A DNA stretch of 64,000 nt from Polynucleobacter sp. JS-Mosq-20-D10 (GTDB lineage: Bacteria > Pseudomonadota > Gammaproteobacteria > Burkholderiales > Burkholderiaceae), in the NCBI RefSeq assembly GCF_018687755.1, contig NZ_CP061305.1:1611099-1675098 (forward strand), given 5' to 3'. The notes under the pieces were generated by a model, which saw nothing but the letters and a program-made list of their open reading frames with translations, did not search any database and was not told the DNA's origin. This document shows, piece by piece, positions 54,415-62,945 of this stretch (position 1 is its first letter; the number at the start of each line of letters is the position of its first letter). Both the position numbers and the translations under genes were made by a program.

Positions 54415-54759
54415 ATGAAAAAAATCCTGATACTCACCACTTTTTTTACATTGGCATTCAATGCTTACGCCTATGAGGCAAGTGAATGTGATGGACTCTC
54501 TACCTGGAAAACGGATCAACAAAATTCACCAGATGTAATGGTGCGTACATGTAATCTTTTTGGAATGAACTATATTGAGATAAAAAGCCAATTGAATGAA
54601 AACCGCTGCATTGCTATTAAAAATACAAATACTGGGAGCGAATGGAAAAATTTTCTCTTACGTAAACAATCGATTAAAGCATTGGCAAACCCTAATATTG
54701 AACCAGCATACTTAGAAATATTCTCAACAAATTCTAAGCCTAGTGGTTGTAAATCATAA
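54415..54759 (+). CDS. Small secreted protein of unknown function
   Basis: A 114-residue protein with a signal peptide (KKILILTTFFTLAFNAYA). The mature part has four cysteines (ECDGL, RTCNLF, NRCIAI, SGCKS), suggesting two disulfides. No family recognised. I took the ATG at 54415 because the signal peptide begins there; the upstream in-frame ATG lies in the hairpin leader. It may belong to the regulon of the adjacent two-component system. Confidence 0.65.
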   Translation: MKKILILTTFFTLAFNAYAYEASECDGLSTWKTDQQNSPDVMVRTCNLFGMNYIEIKSQLNENRCIAIKNTNTGSEWKNFLLRKQSIKALANPNIEPAYLEIFSTNSKPSGCKS

Positions 54760-54900
54760 ATACAATTCAATTGACTCTATCTTTTTTAGTCATCCCAATA
54801 ATTTATAACTCGATGCCCTAATAGCAAACTAATATATCTGTTAGGCTGGCTGCGAAAGATGCGTTGAGGTTGCTTACACACTCAGTGGCGCATAAAGAAA

Positions 54901-54930
54901 AACGACCTAGGAATTTCTCCCTAAGTCGTT
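54901..54930 (-). terminator. Terminator of the displaced tRNA 3' half
   Basis: The stem AACGACcTAGG/CCTAaGTCGTT has one mismatch and is followed on the minus strand by TTTTTCTTT. It lies 8 bp beyond the CCA end of the tRNA 3' half and was presumably the native tRNA terminator at the time of insertion. Confidence 0.88.
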
Positions 54931-54938
54931 CATTTCAT

Positions 54939-54983
54939 TGGTGGGCCCACCAGGACTTGAACCTGGGACCAAAGGATTATGAG
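54939..54983 (-). repeat. Displaced 3' half of the native tRNA-Ile(CAU); attR-like junction
   Basis: 45 bases running from the anticodon loop CTCATAA through the variable loop, T-arm (CCAGG-TTCAAGT-CCTGG) and acceptor TGGGCCC to ACCA. Its acceptor pairs exactly with the 5' half at 58111-58149 (GGGCCCA), and the two join to a 77-base tRNA. The shared 7 bases TTATGAG (54977-54983, plus strand) are the crossover core. Confidence 0.9.
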
Positions 54984-55219
54984 AGCAGAAGCCCTTAGTA
55001 GACCCATATAAACAGTTGCTTAGCGGGTGGTCAGCATCGGTGTGTAAGCAAATGTGTAAGTAAATTCATTGATTTAAAAGAAGTGCTGGCTCACTCTTTG
55101 GTTTTCGAAACCACAGGATTTTTGGAGCAACCATCTAACACTTCGTTGCTCCAAAGTACTTCTTTGAATAATTTATAAGCGTTACTTTAAGTAACGCTTT
55201 GGCTAATTATGAAATGCAA

Positions 55220-56284
55220 TTAATTTATAAGAATTTCATTCAAAGCAATATTGATGTAGTAATTGATGCGTCCGACTCTTCTCTTCTCTAAAAACGCCTC
55301 TTCCGCTAGAACATCGAGATATTTGGTGGCAGTGAGCCTAGAAATATTCAAGTCACGCATTACAAATTCAATCTTTGTATATGGATGAGTAAATAAATTA
55401 TTAATTAAATCTTGGCTATAGAATTTGTGCTTTTCCCTGATTCTATGTTTGTAGTCAAATAGGGCTACTTTTATCTCATTGATCTTCTTAATTGTCTGCT
55501 CTGAAGTTGCGCGGACCGCCTCCAGCATATATAGAACCCAATCCTCCCAAGCATCATCATCGCGCACTGCCTGAAGAAGGCGATAGTATTCTGATTTGTT
55601 GCGAACTATATAGTTGCTCAAATAAAGAACCGGTATGTTGAGTAGCTGCTCTTTTACTAGGTACAAGACATTAATAATCCGGCCGGTACGTCCATTGCCA
55701 TCATAGAAGGGATGAATGCTTTCAAATTGATGATGTATCAAGGCCATTTTTATTAATGGATCGACTAGGTATGATCCGGAATCATTGATGAAATTCTCAA
55801 GCTCAACCATTAGCCTAATAATTTCTTTGGGGTCTTGCGGGGGTGTATACACAACCTCCCCTTGAGAGCTTTTTAAGCTAGTTCCGGGTAGCTTTCTATA
55901 ACCTGCATTATTACGCTCAAGCTCCGCCTGAATCAGCAAAATATGATTACTAGTTAAAAGGCCTGTCTCTCGCACTTGCTCAAAGCCAATTCGAAGTGCC
56001 TGCCTATAACGCAAGACCTCCTTGGCAACCGAATCATCTACTGACTCTGGCAGCAAATCATCCTTAAAGAGTTCATCATGAGTGGTGACGATATTTTCTA
56101 TTTCAGAACTATCTTTAGCCTCTTGTAAGCCAAGGGTATTAATTAAAATCCCTTGATTTGGGATGGATGCTGCCACCCCCTTTAACTCGGCAAGCATTCT
56201 GCTACTCTCAGCTAATTTTTTCAAGATTGCTGGCGTATCGAATCTTGAACTACTCAAACCTTCAAGTGATTGTATTTTGCTCAT
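55220..56284 (-). CDS. Class II Fic family protein (AMPylase-like) with winged-helix tail
   Basis: A 354-residue protein with a Fic_N domain, a Fic core and a C-terminal winged helix (TKIEFVMRDLNISRLTATKYLDVL). The active site HPFYDGNGRTGR is complete at 191-202. The inhibitory helix motif SSEIEN (59-64) fits (S/T)xxxE(G/N) and lies before the Fic core, as in class II. Such proteins transfer AMP to target hydroxyls. I chose the Met at 56284; an earlier in-frame start adds 25 doubtful residues. It is divergent from the integrase. Confidence 0.88.
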   Translation of the reverse strand: MSKIQSLEGLSSSRFDTPAILKKLAESSRMLAELKGVAASIPNQGILINTLGLQEAKDSSEIENIVTTHDELFKDDLLPESVDDSVAKEVLRYRQALRIGFEQVRETGLLTSNHILLIQAELERNNAGYRKLPGTSLKSSQGEVVYTPPQDPKEIIRLMVELENFINDSGSYLVDPLIKMALIHHQFESIHPFYDGNGRTGRIINVLYLVKEQLLNIPVLYLSNYIVRNKSEYYRLLQAVRDDDAWEDWVLYMLEAVRATSEQTIKKINEIKVALFDYKHRIREKHKFYSQDLINNLFTHPYTKIEFVMRDLNISRLTATKYLDVLAEEAFLEKRRVGRINYYINIALNEILIN

Positions 56285-56411
56285 ATGCACGTTTTTTTGA
56301 TATGTATAGAAAAACGATATTTTTATACATGTTAGCAGTGATCTGTATATAAATCCCATATTTTAACGTATTAACTATCCTTTTACTGTATAAAAATACA
56401 GCTTTTTGATC

Positions 56412-57695
56412 ATGAAAAGCCACTACACACACCCAAGCAAACCAGTCCATCAGTTCGCCCTTTTTCTTAATATCACTCCAACACCAAGACACTCAGGAAA
56501 AGTAAGCGCATCAAATACCATTTACCTGCGGGATGGAGAGGTCGTTCTCTATAAACGCAAGGACAGCAGAATCTGGCAAACCTGCTTTAAGCTCTCTGAC
56601 CATCGCTGGCACCGCTACTCAACTAAGCATCTCAATTTGGAATATGCCAAAGAGAGTGCTAGCGCCCTATATGATGAAATTCGCTTTAAAGAAAAGCTGG
56701 GCATTAGTCACTCTAGTCGTAAATTTTCTCATGTAGCCAAGGACTGTATTGCAGAGTTAGAACAAAAAATTGCTGCCGGCATATGCCCTATGACCAATCA
56801 TGACTACATCAGAGCAATCACGCTTTACCTCGTCCCCTTCTTTGGCAATTACCAACTTGAAAATATTACAGCCACAGTAGTAGCGCAATACGAAGCTTGG
56901 CGCAATCTCAAGATGAAACGTATTCCCATGAGTAGCACCTTGATGACTCATGCCAGTGCGTATAACAAAGTCATCCAACATGCAGTTCTCAAAGGCTGGC
57001 TCAATCCTTCCACCCTCCTAGCGCACTTAGGGAGACATGGAGCTAAAGGCAAAGCAAGGCCGGGTTTTACTAGAGAAGAAATTGACTACCTTTTGGATTT
57101 TTTAAAAGACTATAGCCAAGGAGGTCATAGTGCACTAGCTAAGCAAATGCGCTTATTGGCTAGAGACTATGTCGAGTTATTAATCTATACCGGCATACGT
57201 TCTGGTAAAGAGTGTATGAATCTCAAATGGCAAGATGTTCAATGGTACGTTGATGCCAAGACAGGTAAACGGTACATTCGCATCTGGGTAAACGGCAAAA
57301 CAGGAGCACGATTCTTAATAGCTAAAAATCATTCACAAGCAGCATTAGAGCGACTTTGCCAAAGAGATGCTGCGCTAAAGGGCAAACCGCTTGAGCAGGT
57401 TTTAAATGAACGCCACAACCTACCCATCTTTAGATTGCCGAGTGGCAAGCAACCCAAGAGTTTTCACACTACCTTCAAATGGCTTATGTTAGCTAGCGGA
57501 CTTTTGAAAGATAAGTCGACCAATCAGAACAGGACGCTTTATAGCCTACGACATACCTATGCCACCATAGCTTTAACAGATGGCGCAGTCGATATTCATA
57601 CACTGGCTAGGCAGATGGGGACCAGTGTCGGCATGCTGGAAAAACACTATAGCAAGCTCACAGCCACCTTGGCGGCCGAGAAACTGGCTTATTGA
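56412..57695 (+). CDS. Tyrosine-type site-specific integrase
   Basis: A 427-residue recombinase with an N-terminal arm-binding part, a core-binding helical domain (about 105-205) and a catalytic domain. Catalytic residues visible are R263 (YTGIRSGKE), R380-H381 (LYSLRHTYAT) and the nucleophile Y413 (KHYSKL). The first box II His is Tyr377 and the His/Trp position is Thr, both of which occur in divergent integrases. It is the only integrase in the island and reads toward the intact tRNA. Confidence 0.92.
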   Translation: MKSHYTHPSKPVHQFALFLNITPTPRHSGKVSASNTIYLRDGEVVLYKRKDSRIWQTCFKLSDHRWHRYSTKHLNLEYAKESASALYDEIRFKEKLGISHSSRKFSHVAKDCIAELEQKIAAGICPMTNHDYIRAITLYLVPFFGNYQLENITATVVAQYEAWRNLKMKRIPMSSTLMTHASAYNKVIQHAVLKGWLNPSTLLAHLGRHGAKGKARPGFTREEIDYLLDFLKDYSQGGHSALAKQMRLLARDYVELLIYTGIRSGKECMNLKWQDVQWYVDAKTGKRYIRIWVNGKTGARFLIAKNHSQAALERLCQRDAALKGKPLEQVLNERHNLPIFRLPSGKQPKSFHTTFKWLMLASGLLKDKSTNQNRTLYSLRHTYATIALTDGAVDIHTLARQMGTSVGMLEKHYSKLTATLAAEKLAY

Positions 57696-57810
57696 TAGTA
57701 GAAAGGTGAAGCGCAACGAACAAATAGTTTATTGCTCCAAGCTAGGGCCTTATATCTATTGGGGTTTAGTGGTGATATTTGCTACACACCGACTACACAT
57801 TAATAAAAAA

Positions 57811-57838
57811 ATGACTTAGCGCTCTCACGCTAAGTCAT
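57811..57838 (-). terminator. Terminator of the element-borne tRNA
   Basis: A perfect 11-bp stem (ATGACTTAGCG/CGCTAAGTCAT) with a 6-base loop is followed on the minus strand by seven T. It starts 9 bp beyond the CCA end of the tRNA. Confidence 0.92.
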
Positions 57839-57847
57839 TGATTTTGT

Positions 57848-57924
57848 TGGTGGGCCCAGCTGGACTCGAACCAGCGACCAAAGGATTATGAGTCCTCTGC
57901 TCTAACCAACTGAGCTATAGGCCC
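57848..57924 (-). tRNA. tRNA-Ile(CAU), element-borne complete copy
   Basis: A 77-base tRNA with encoded CCA, a good cloverleaf and anticodon CAU in the loop CTCATAA. The T-arm GCTGG-TTCGAGT-CCAGC and the GGTCGCTGG context resemble E. coli ileX, so it should be the minor isoleucine tRNA read as AUA after TilS modification rather than elongator Met. Its first 39 bases differ from the native 5' half at one position, but its 3' half has a different T-stem. The ten bases before it also match those before the native copy at nine positions. Confidence 0.92.
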
Positions 57925-58110
57925 GTTAATCTTTACATGCAATTTTGCACTTCTTAACCGCTTCAAAACCACACTAAAACCGCATTTACTACACACCATG
58001 AAAAATGCCCTGGTGTGTAAGCGGTGTGTAGTGAATTTATACCGCCTAATTCACCACTAACCTCTTGAAATCATTGAGGTCTTTGTTACAAGACCCCTAG
58101 GGCTTCTTTC

Positions 58111-58149
58111 TTATGAGTCCTCTGCTCTAACCAACTGAGCTATGGGCCC
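58111..58149 (-). pseudogene. 5' half of the native tRNA-Ile(CAU); attL-like junction
   Basis: 39 bases from the acceptor GGGCCCA through the D-arm and anticodon stem to the loop CTCATAA, ending abruptly where element sequence begins. It lies 13 bp behind rpoD on the same strand, so the original tRNA was probably processed from an rpoD transcript. It cannot form a tRNA alone; its 3' partner is at 54939-54983. Confidence 0.9.
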
Positions 58150-58162
58150 GTTAGTCTTTGGA

Positions 58163-60742
58163 TCAATCCTCTTCGAGGAATGTCTTGAGTTTGTCGCTGC
58201 GGCTTGGATGGCGCATCTTTCTCAAGGCCTTGGCTTCAATCTGACGAATACGCTCACGAGTCACATCAAATTGCTTACCCACTTCTTCGAGGGTGTGGTC
58301 TGTGCTCATCTCGACACCAAAGCGCATACGCAATACTTTTGCTTCGCGTGGTGTCAATGAATCCAGAACGTCCTTCACTACATCGCGCATCGAGTCATGC
58401 AAAGCTGCTTCAGCTGGAGCCAAGGTATTGCTATCCTCAATGAAGTCACCCAAGTTTGAGTCCGCATCGTCACCAATTGGTGTCTCCATGGAGATTGGCT
58501 CTTTAGCAATCTTCATGATCTTGCGAATCTTGTCCTCAGGAATTTCCATTTTGAGAGCTAAGGTTGCAGCATCTGGCTCATGGCCAGTCTCTTGCAAGAT
58601 TTGACGGCTAATACGGTTCATCTTATTGATCGTCTCAATCATATGAACTGGGATACGGATCGTACGTGCCTGGTCAGCAATAGAACGGGTAATCGCCTGA
58701 CGAATCCACCAAGTTGCATAAGTGGAGAACTTATAACCACGACGGTATTCAAACTTATCTACCGCCTTCATCAAACCGATATTACCTTCCTGAATCAAAT
58801 CCAAGAACTGCAAACCGCGGTTGGTGTATTTCTTAGCAATCGAAATTACCAAACGTAAGTTGGCAACAGTCATTTCACGTTTAGCTTCGCGCGCACGCTT
58901 CTCGCCAGCGATCATCTGCTTGTTGACTTCTTTTAATTCTGGAAGTGGCAATACAACACGCGTCTGAATATCGATCAACTTCTGCTGTAATTCCTGAATC
59001 GCTGGAACGTTACGTTGCAGCAATGCGGTGTACGGCTTGTTTTCTTTGAGGAGCTTATTGACCCACTCTAGATTCATCGACATTTTCGGGAAGTCTTTTA
59101 ATACCTCCCCACGATTAACGCCAACCTTGTCTACTAACAAGCTCACAATGCCGCGCTCGAGTTTCCAAACTTGATCCACTTGTGAACGCATGGTGTCACA
59201 TAATTTTTCAACACTCTTTGCAGTCAAGCGGAAACCAAGCAATTCACCACGAATAGCTTCTTGCGCCTTGATATACGCTGGACAGTTATAGCCCTCTTTA
59301 TCAAAAGCACGACGCATCTTGTCAGACTGGGTACGCACAATTGCAAACTTCTCTAGAGAGATCTGCTTTAACTCCTCGAGTTGCTTAGCGTTGGCTGTAG
59401 CTGCACCACCGCCACCGCCGCCACCTTCGTCTTCACCACCTTCGTCTTCACCCTCTTCAGCATCTGGGTCAATCTCTGGCTCTTCAGGTCCAAGCTTAAT
59501 ATCTTCGGCATTAGGATCGACCAATCCATCCACAAACTGATCAATCTCCATCTCGCCGCTAGCAATCTTGTCTACGTTAGCCAAGATCTCACCAATGGTG
59601 ACGGGGCAAGCAGCCAAGGCCATCACCATGTCTTTCAGGCCCGCCTCAATCTTCTTCGCAATCACAATCTCGCCTTCGCGAGTTAGCAAATCTACGGTGC
59701 CCATCTCGCGCATATACATTCGGACTGGATCGGTTGTACGGCCGAACTCTGAGTCAACAGTAGCTAAAGCAGCTTCAGCTTCTTCTTCAGCCTCTTCTTC
59801 AGAAGTGGTTGCTGAAGCATTTTCATTGAGGAGGAGCGTCTCAGCATCTGGAGCCTGCTCATACACAGTAATGTTGATGTCATTTAAGAGGCTGATCAAG
59901 GTTTCTAATGCATCGGCATCTGACAACTCATCCGACATTACGTCATTCATTTCGCCATGAGTTAAGTAACCCTTGGACTTACCCATCTTGATCAATGTCT
60001 TCAGACGAGTACGGCGTAATTCTTGTTGCTCTTCAGAGCCTAACTGTTGTGCTGCAAATTCTTTTAAAAGCGCCTTTTCTTTTGCCTTACGCTCACGCGC
60101 TTTTTGACGATCTGTCAGAACCGGCTCAGCACCTTCCGCAGGCGCATCCGCTTTTGGTTTGCGACCTTTTTTTACTTCTTCGGCCACTGCAACTTCAGTG
60201 CCTACCTCAACTGCTTTTGTTTTTTTGCCCTTAGTTTCTTTAGCTTCTACAACTTCCTTAGCCGCTTTAGCAGTCTTAGCTGTCTTTGCTACCTCAGCCT
60301 TAGGAGCGGCAACCTTACCTTTTTTAGGTACCGCCACTTTTGCCGCTGGCTTTGCTGCAGTCTTTGTTGGAGCTTTTACTGCTTTAGCAGGGGCCTTCAC
60401 TGGCTTAGCTGGTGCCTTGGCTTTGGCTACCGTCTTAACTGGTTTAGCTGGCGCCTTGGCTTTTGCCACTGGCTTGGCTGCTTTTGCCGGTACTTTAGCT
60501 TTAGCCGCTGGTTTAGCAGGCGCCTTGGCTTTAGCCGCTGGCTTGGCTGGTGCTTTAGCTTTAGCCGCTGGCTTGGCTGGTGCTTTAGCTTTCGCTACTG
60601 GCTTGGCTGCTTTTGCCGGTGCTTTAGCTTTAGCCGCTGGTTTAGCAGGCGCCTTGGCTTTAGCCGCTGGCTTGGCTGGTGCTTTAGCTTTCGCTACTGG
60701 CTTGGCTGGTTTAGCTGCTGGTTTTTTCTTGGTATTAGGCAT
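58163..60742 (-). CDS. rpoD: Primary sigma factor RpoD (sigma-70) with Lys/Ala/Pro repeat N terminus
   Basis: An 859-residue housekeeping sigma factor. Residues 1-200 are a highly basic, low-complexity Lys/Ala/Pro region. Region 1.1 follows (about 225-300), then region 1.2 ([21 protein letters not shown]). An acidic glycine-rich stretch near 425-450 lies in the non-conserved region. Regions 2-4 are intact ([52 protein letters not shown]). The length exceeds the usual 600-800 residues mainly because of the N terminus. It is last in the rpsU-yqeY-dnaG-rpoD locus. Confidence 0.97.
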   Translation of the reverse strand: MPNTKKKPAAKPAKPVAKAKAPAKPAAKAKAPAKPAAKAKAPAKAAKPVAKAKAPAKPAAKAKAPAKPAAKAKAPAKPAAKAKVPAKAAKPVAKAKAPAKPVKTVAKAKAPAKPVKAPAKAVKAPTKTAAKPAAKVAVPKKGKVAAPKAEVAKTAKTAKAAKEVVEAKETKGKKTKAVEVGTEVAVAEEVKKGRKPKADAPAEGAEPVLTDRQKARERKAKEKALLKEFAAQQLGSEEQQELRRTRLKTLIKMGKSKGYLTHGEMNDVMSDELSDADALETLISLLNDINITVYEQAPDAETLLLNENASATTSEEEAEEEAEAALATVDSEFGRTTDPVRMYMREMGTVDLLTREGEIVIAKKIEAGLKDMVMALAACPVTIGEILANVDKIASGEMEIDQFVDGLVDPNAEDIKLGPEEPEIDPDAEEGEDEGGEDEGGGGGGGAATANAKQLEELKQISLEKFAIVRTQSDKMRRAFDKEGYNCPAYIKAQEAIRGELLGFRLTAKSVEKLCDTMRSQVDQVWKLERGIVSLLVDKVGVNRGEVLKDFPKMSMNLEWVNKLLKENKPYTALLQRNVPAIQELQQKLIDIQTRVVLPLPELKEVNKQMIAGEKRAREAKREMTVANLRLVISIAKKYTNRGLQFLDLIQEGNIGLMKAVDKFEYRRGYKFSTYATWWIRQAITRSIADQARTIRIPVHMIETINKMNRISRQILQETGHEPDAATLALKMEIPEDKIRKIMKIAKEPISMETPIGDDADSNLGDFIEDSNTLAPAEAALHDSMRDVVKDVLDSLTPREAKVLRMRFGVEMSTDHTLEEVGKQFDVTRERIRQIEAKALRKMRHPSRSDKLKTFLEED
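60404..60691 (-). repeat. Coding repeat: nine KA-K-A/V-PAK units in RpoD
   Basis: Residues 18-113 hold nine copies of KAKAPAK (one is KAKVPAK), spaced mostly ten residues apart by PAA or AAKPVA linkers. The blocks starting at residues 18 and 51 repeat as larger units, so the array probably grows and shrinks by recombination. The DNA is a near-perfect direct repeat of about 30 bp. Confidence 0.9.
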
Positions 60743-60966
60743 TTATTAGCACTTACTCACGTTACTGATGATTGTTCTCAACTGCTTAGGCGCAGCTACT
60801 TAGTCCACTTGCCCCAAATTTCTTCAAAATAAAGCGCAAGTGGCTGAATTAAATCGGTTTTTTTCTGGGAATAGAGGATTATAGTCGATTGTGACTTTTT
60901 TACCCCCATCCCTACCCAATATATGGGGTAAGTTTCGGGTTTTTCTAGGCTTAAATCAGAAAATTC

Positions 60967-62916
60967 TTAGGAGAACTTCAATCTTTCGCCCAGTTCGCGA
61001 TATCGAGCTCGATCTTGCTCTGTAGCGGTGCTGCCAGCGATCTTTTGGGCAATTTCTGTCATTTCTGTTTTCAGGTGGGTAAGCTCCAGCTTTTTGAAAG
61101 CGCCATCTAAATCGGCAATCGCTCCTTCAATCTCTAAATCGGAGCCCATGACCCGCTTTCTTAACACCTCATAGAGTGGGGCTAACTCGCTGCGAGATAG
61201 CTGTTCTTGAAATAAAGCAAATGCGCCAGCGCCTACTGCTGGTGGCTTACCGTTCTCACCAGGAATCCATTCAACCAGATCACACTGAGTCAGTAAATCC
61301 TTCATAAGCTCTAATGCTTTTTCTGAACGCAACTCGGAAGCCTGTAAAGCAAGCGCCCTCTTGTTAGCATCCAAAGCTTTTCCTAAATGTGGAAACTGAA
61401 TCAAGACTCGCAACATCTGCTCCGCCAAATCGGTAGGAGCTTGCGGAGGTGGAATATTGAGTACGGGGACTCTTTTCGCTGAACCCTTAGAAGCCTGCCA
61501 AGGCGCGCCCTGGTTCCGATTGCCGCTATTAGATTGCACAAAGTTGGGTGCGCGTTGATTCGTTGTTGCATAAGAACCCTGCTGTACGGGTACAGGCGCT
61601 ATCGTCAATCCACAGAAAGACTCTAACTCTGCAGGTGTTGAATTCGTTCGAATAGCGAGCTCACGCAAGATTTGCGTACGCAGAGCAATTGGTGGCATGG
61701 ATAGCAACATCGGCTTTGCCGCATGATGCGTTTGCGCTCTTCCTTCAGGTGTTGTCAGCTCATGATCTTGACTGGCAATCTTAAAGAAGAAGCTGGAGAT
61801 CGACATGGCTTCTTTGATGACTTTTTCAAAGGCAGGTGCTCCATAGGCTCGAACATAACTATCGGGGTCGTGCTCCGTCGGTAAAAATAAGAAACGAATT
61901 TCTTTGTCATCAGACATTAATGGGAGGCAGGCTTCCAGCGCACGTTGTGCCGCGCGCTGTCCAGCAGCATCACCATCAAAGGAAAAGACAATGCGATCGG
62001 TTTGGCGCAACAACATGCGCACGTGATTTGCGGTACAGGCTGTACCTAATGTGGCTACAGCATTAGGAAAGCCCAATTGTGCGAGTGCCACAACATCCAT
62101 ATAACCCTCGCATACAAGAACATATTCTTGAGAGCGAATGGCTTGTCTTGCTTCGAATAATCCGTACAGCGTATTGCCTTTAGAGAACAGTGGCGTCTCT
62201 GGTGAATTTAAATACTTGGGTTCACCTTGATCCAAGATGCGCCCACCAAAGCCAATGGTCTGACCCTTAGGATTGCGAATCGGAAACATGATGCGATCAC
62301 GAAAGCGGTCATAGCGTCTTGCAGTTTGGTTATTTTCGCTCTGCTCACTCTGAATGAGTAAGCCACCCTCCAGCAAAGTCTTCGCTACTTCATCATTGGC
62401 GTAAGTACCAAAGACTGCTTCAAGGCCTTGCCAACCATCGGGTGCATAACCCAAGGCATAACGCTTAGCGATCTCACCGGTAAGGCCGCGACCCTTCAGA
62501 TATTCCACTGCACGCGGCGCTACTTTCAGTTGTTGGCGATACCAATCGGCAGCTGCACTCATCACTTCACTTAATGCCATGGTCTGCTGTTGGCGAGCTA
62601 CATCATTCGCAGTGCGCTCTTCACGCGGTACATCTAATCCTGCGGAACGCGCTAAGTCTTCGATGGCATCTACATAGCCAAGACCAGAATATTCCATGAG
62701 AAAACTAATAGCAGAGCCGTGTGCCCCACAACCAAAGCAGTGATAGAACTGCTTGGTAGGTGATACTGAAAATGAAGGAGATTTCTCAGAATGAAAGGGG
62801 CACAAACCTTGAAAGTTCGCGCCCGCTTTTTTTAACTTCACGTGCTGCCCAACCACATCCACGATGTCAACCCGATTGAGTAAATCGGCAATGAAGGATT
62901 GGGGTATGAGAGCCAT
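60967..62916 (-). CDS. dnaG: DNA primase
   Basis: A 649-residue primase. The N-terminal zinc-binding domain has CPFHSEKSPSFSVSPTKQFYHCFGCG. The TOPRIM catalytic core has VCEGYMDVVALAQLG and FSFDGDAAGQRAA. A linker rich in Asn/Gln/Pro leads to the C-terminal helicase-interaction domain. It makes RNA primers for replication. It lies 30 bp after the yqeY stop and 225 bp before rpoD; that gap shows no gene. Confidence 0.97.
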   Translation of the reverse strand: MALIPQSFIADLLNRVDIVDVVGQHVKLKKAGANFQGLCPFHSEKSPSFSVSPTKQFYHCFGCGAHGSAISFLMEYSGLGYVDAIEDLARSAGLDVPREERTANDVARQQQTMALSEVMSAAADWYRQQLKVAPRAVEYLKGRGLTGEIAKRYALGYAPDGWQGLEAVFGTYANDEVAKTLLEGGLLIQSEQSENNQTARRYDRFRDRIMFPIRNPKGQTIGFGGRILDQGEPKYLNSPETPLFSKGNTLYGLFEARQAIRSQEYVLVCEGYMDVVALAQLGFPNAVATLGTACTANHVRMLLRQTDRIVFSFDGDAAGQRAAQRALEACLPLMSDDKEIRFLFLPTEHDPDSYVRAYGAPAFEKVIKEAMSISSFFFKIASQDHELTTPEGRAQTHHAAKPMLLSMPPIALRTQILRELAIRTNSTPAELESFCGLTIAPVPVQQGSYATTNQRAPNFVQSNSGNRNQGAPWQASKGSAKRVPVLNIPPPQAPTDLAEQMLRVLIQFPHLGKALDANKRALALQASELRSEKALELMKDLLTQCDLVEWIPGENGKPPAVGAGAFALFQEQLSRSELAPLYEVLRKRVMGSDLEIEGAIADLDGAFKKLELTHLKTEMTEIAQKIAGSTATEQDRARYRELGERLKFS

Positions 62917-62945
62917 CAGTATGGGATGAGGCTGAGCTTGTGAAC

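Larger units (their letters stand above)
54977..58117. mobile_element. 3.1-kb integrative element inserted in the tRNA-Ile(CAU) anticodon loop
   Basis: The element is bounded by direct copies of TTATGAG (54977-54983 and 58111-58117), the anticodon loop of the split tRNA. It carries a tyrosine integrase, a Fic protein and a complete tRNA-Ile(CAU). Just inside both ends is an imperfect inverted repeat (AGAAGCCCTTAG and AGAAGCCCTAGG, facing each other). Repeats of GTGTGTA/TACACAC occur near both ends (55039-55060, 57783-57800, 57990-58033) and may be integrase arm sites. Confidence 0.85.

Noticed and set aside
57848..57924. Calling the intact tRNA elongator tRNA-Met
   Set aside because: The anticodon is CAU, but the T-arm and variable region resemble ileX and the C34 form is known to be converted to lysidine; Ile2 is the better reading, to be confirmed by a TilS-identity check.
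43990..58149. Prophage, plasmid, CRISPR array or IS element in the island
   Set aside because: No structural phage genes, replication or conjugation genes, regularly spaced repeats or transposase were seen; the only mobility gene is the tyrosine integrase.
60104..60832. Long plus-strand open frames opposite the rpoD N terminus
   Set aside because: They are shadows of the Lys/Ala repeat coding region; their composition (Trp/Phe/Ser or Ala/Gly/Leu repeats) follows from reading the repeat backwards.
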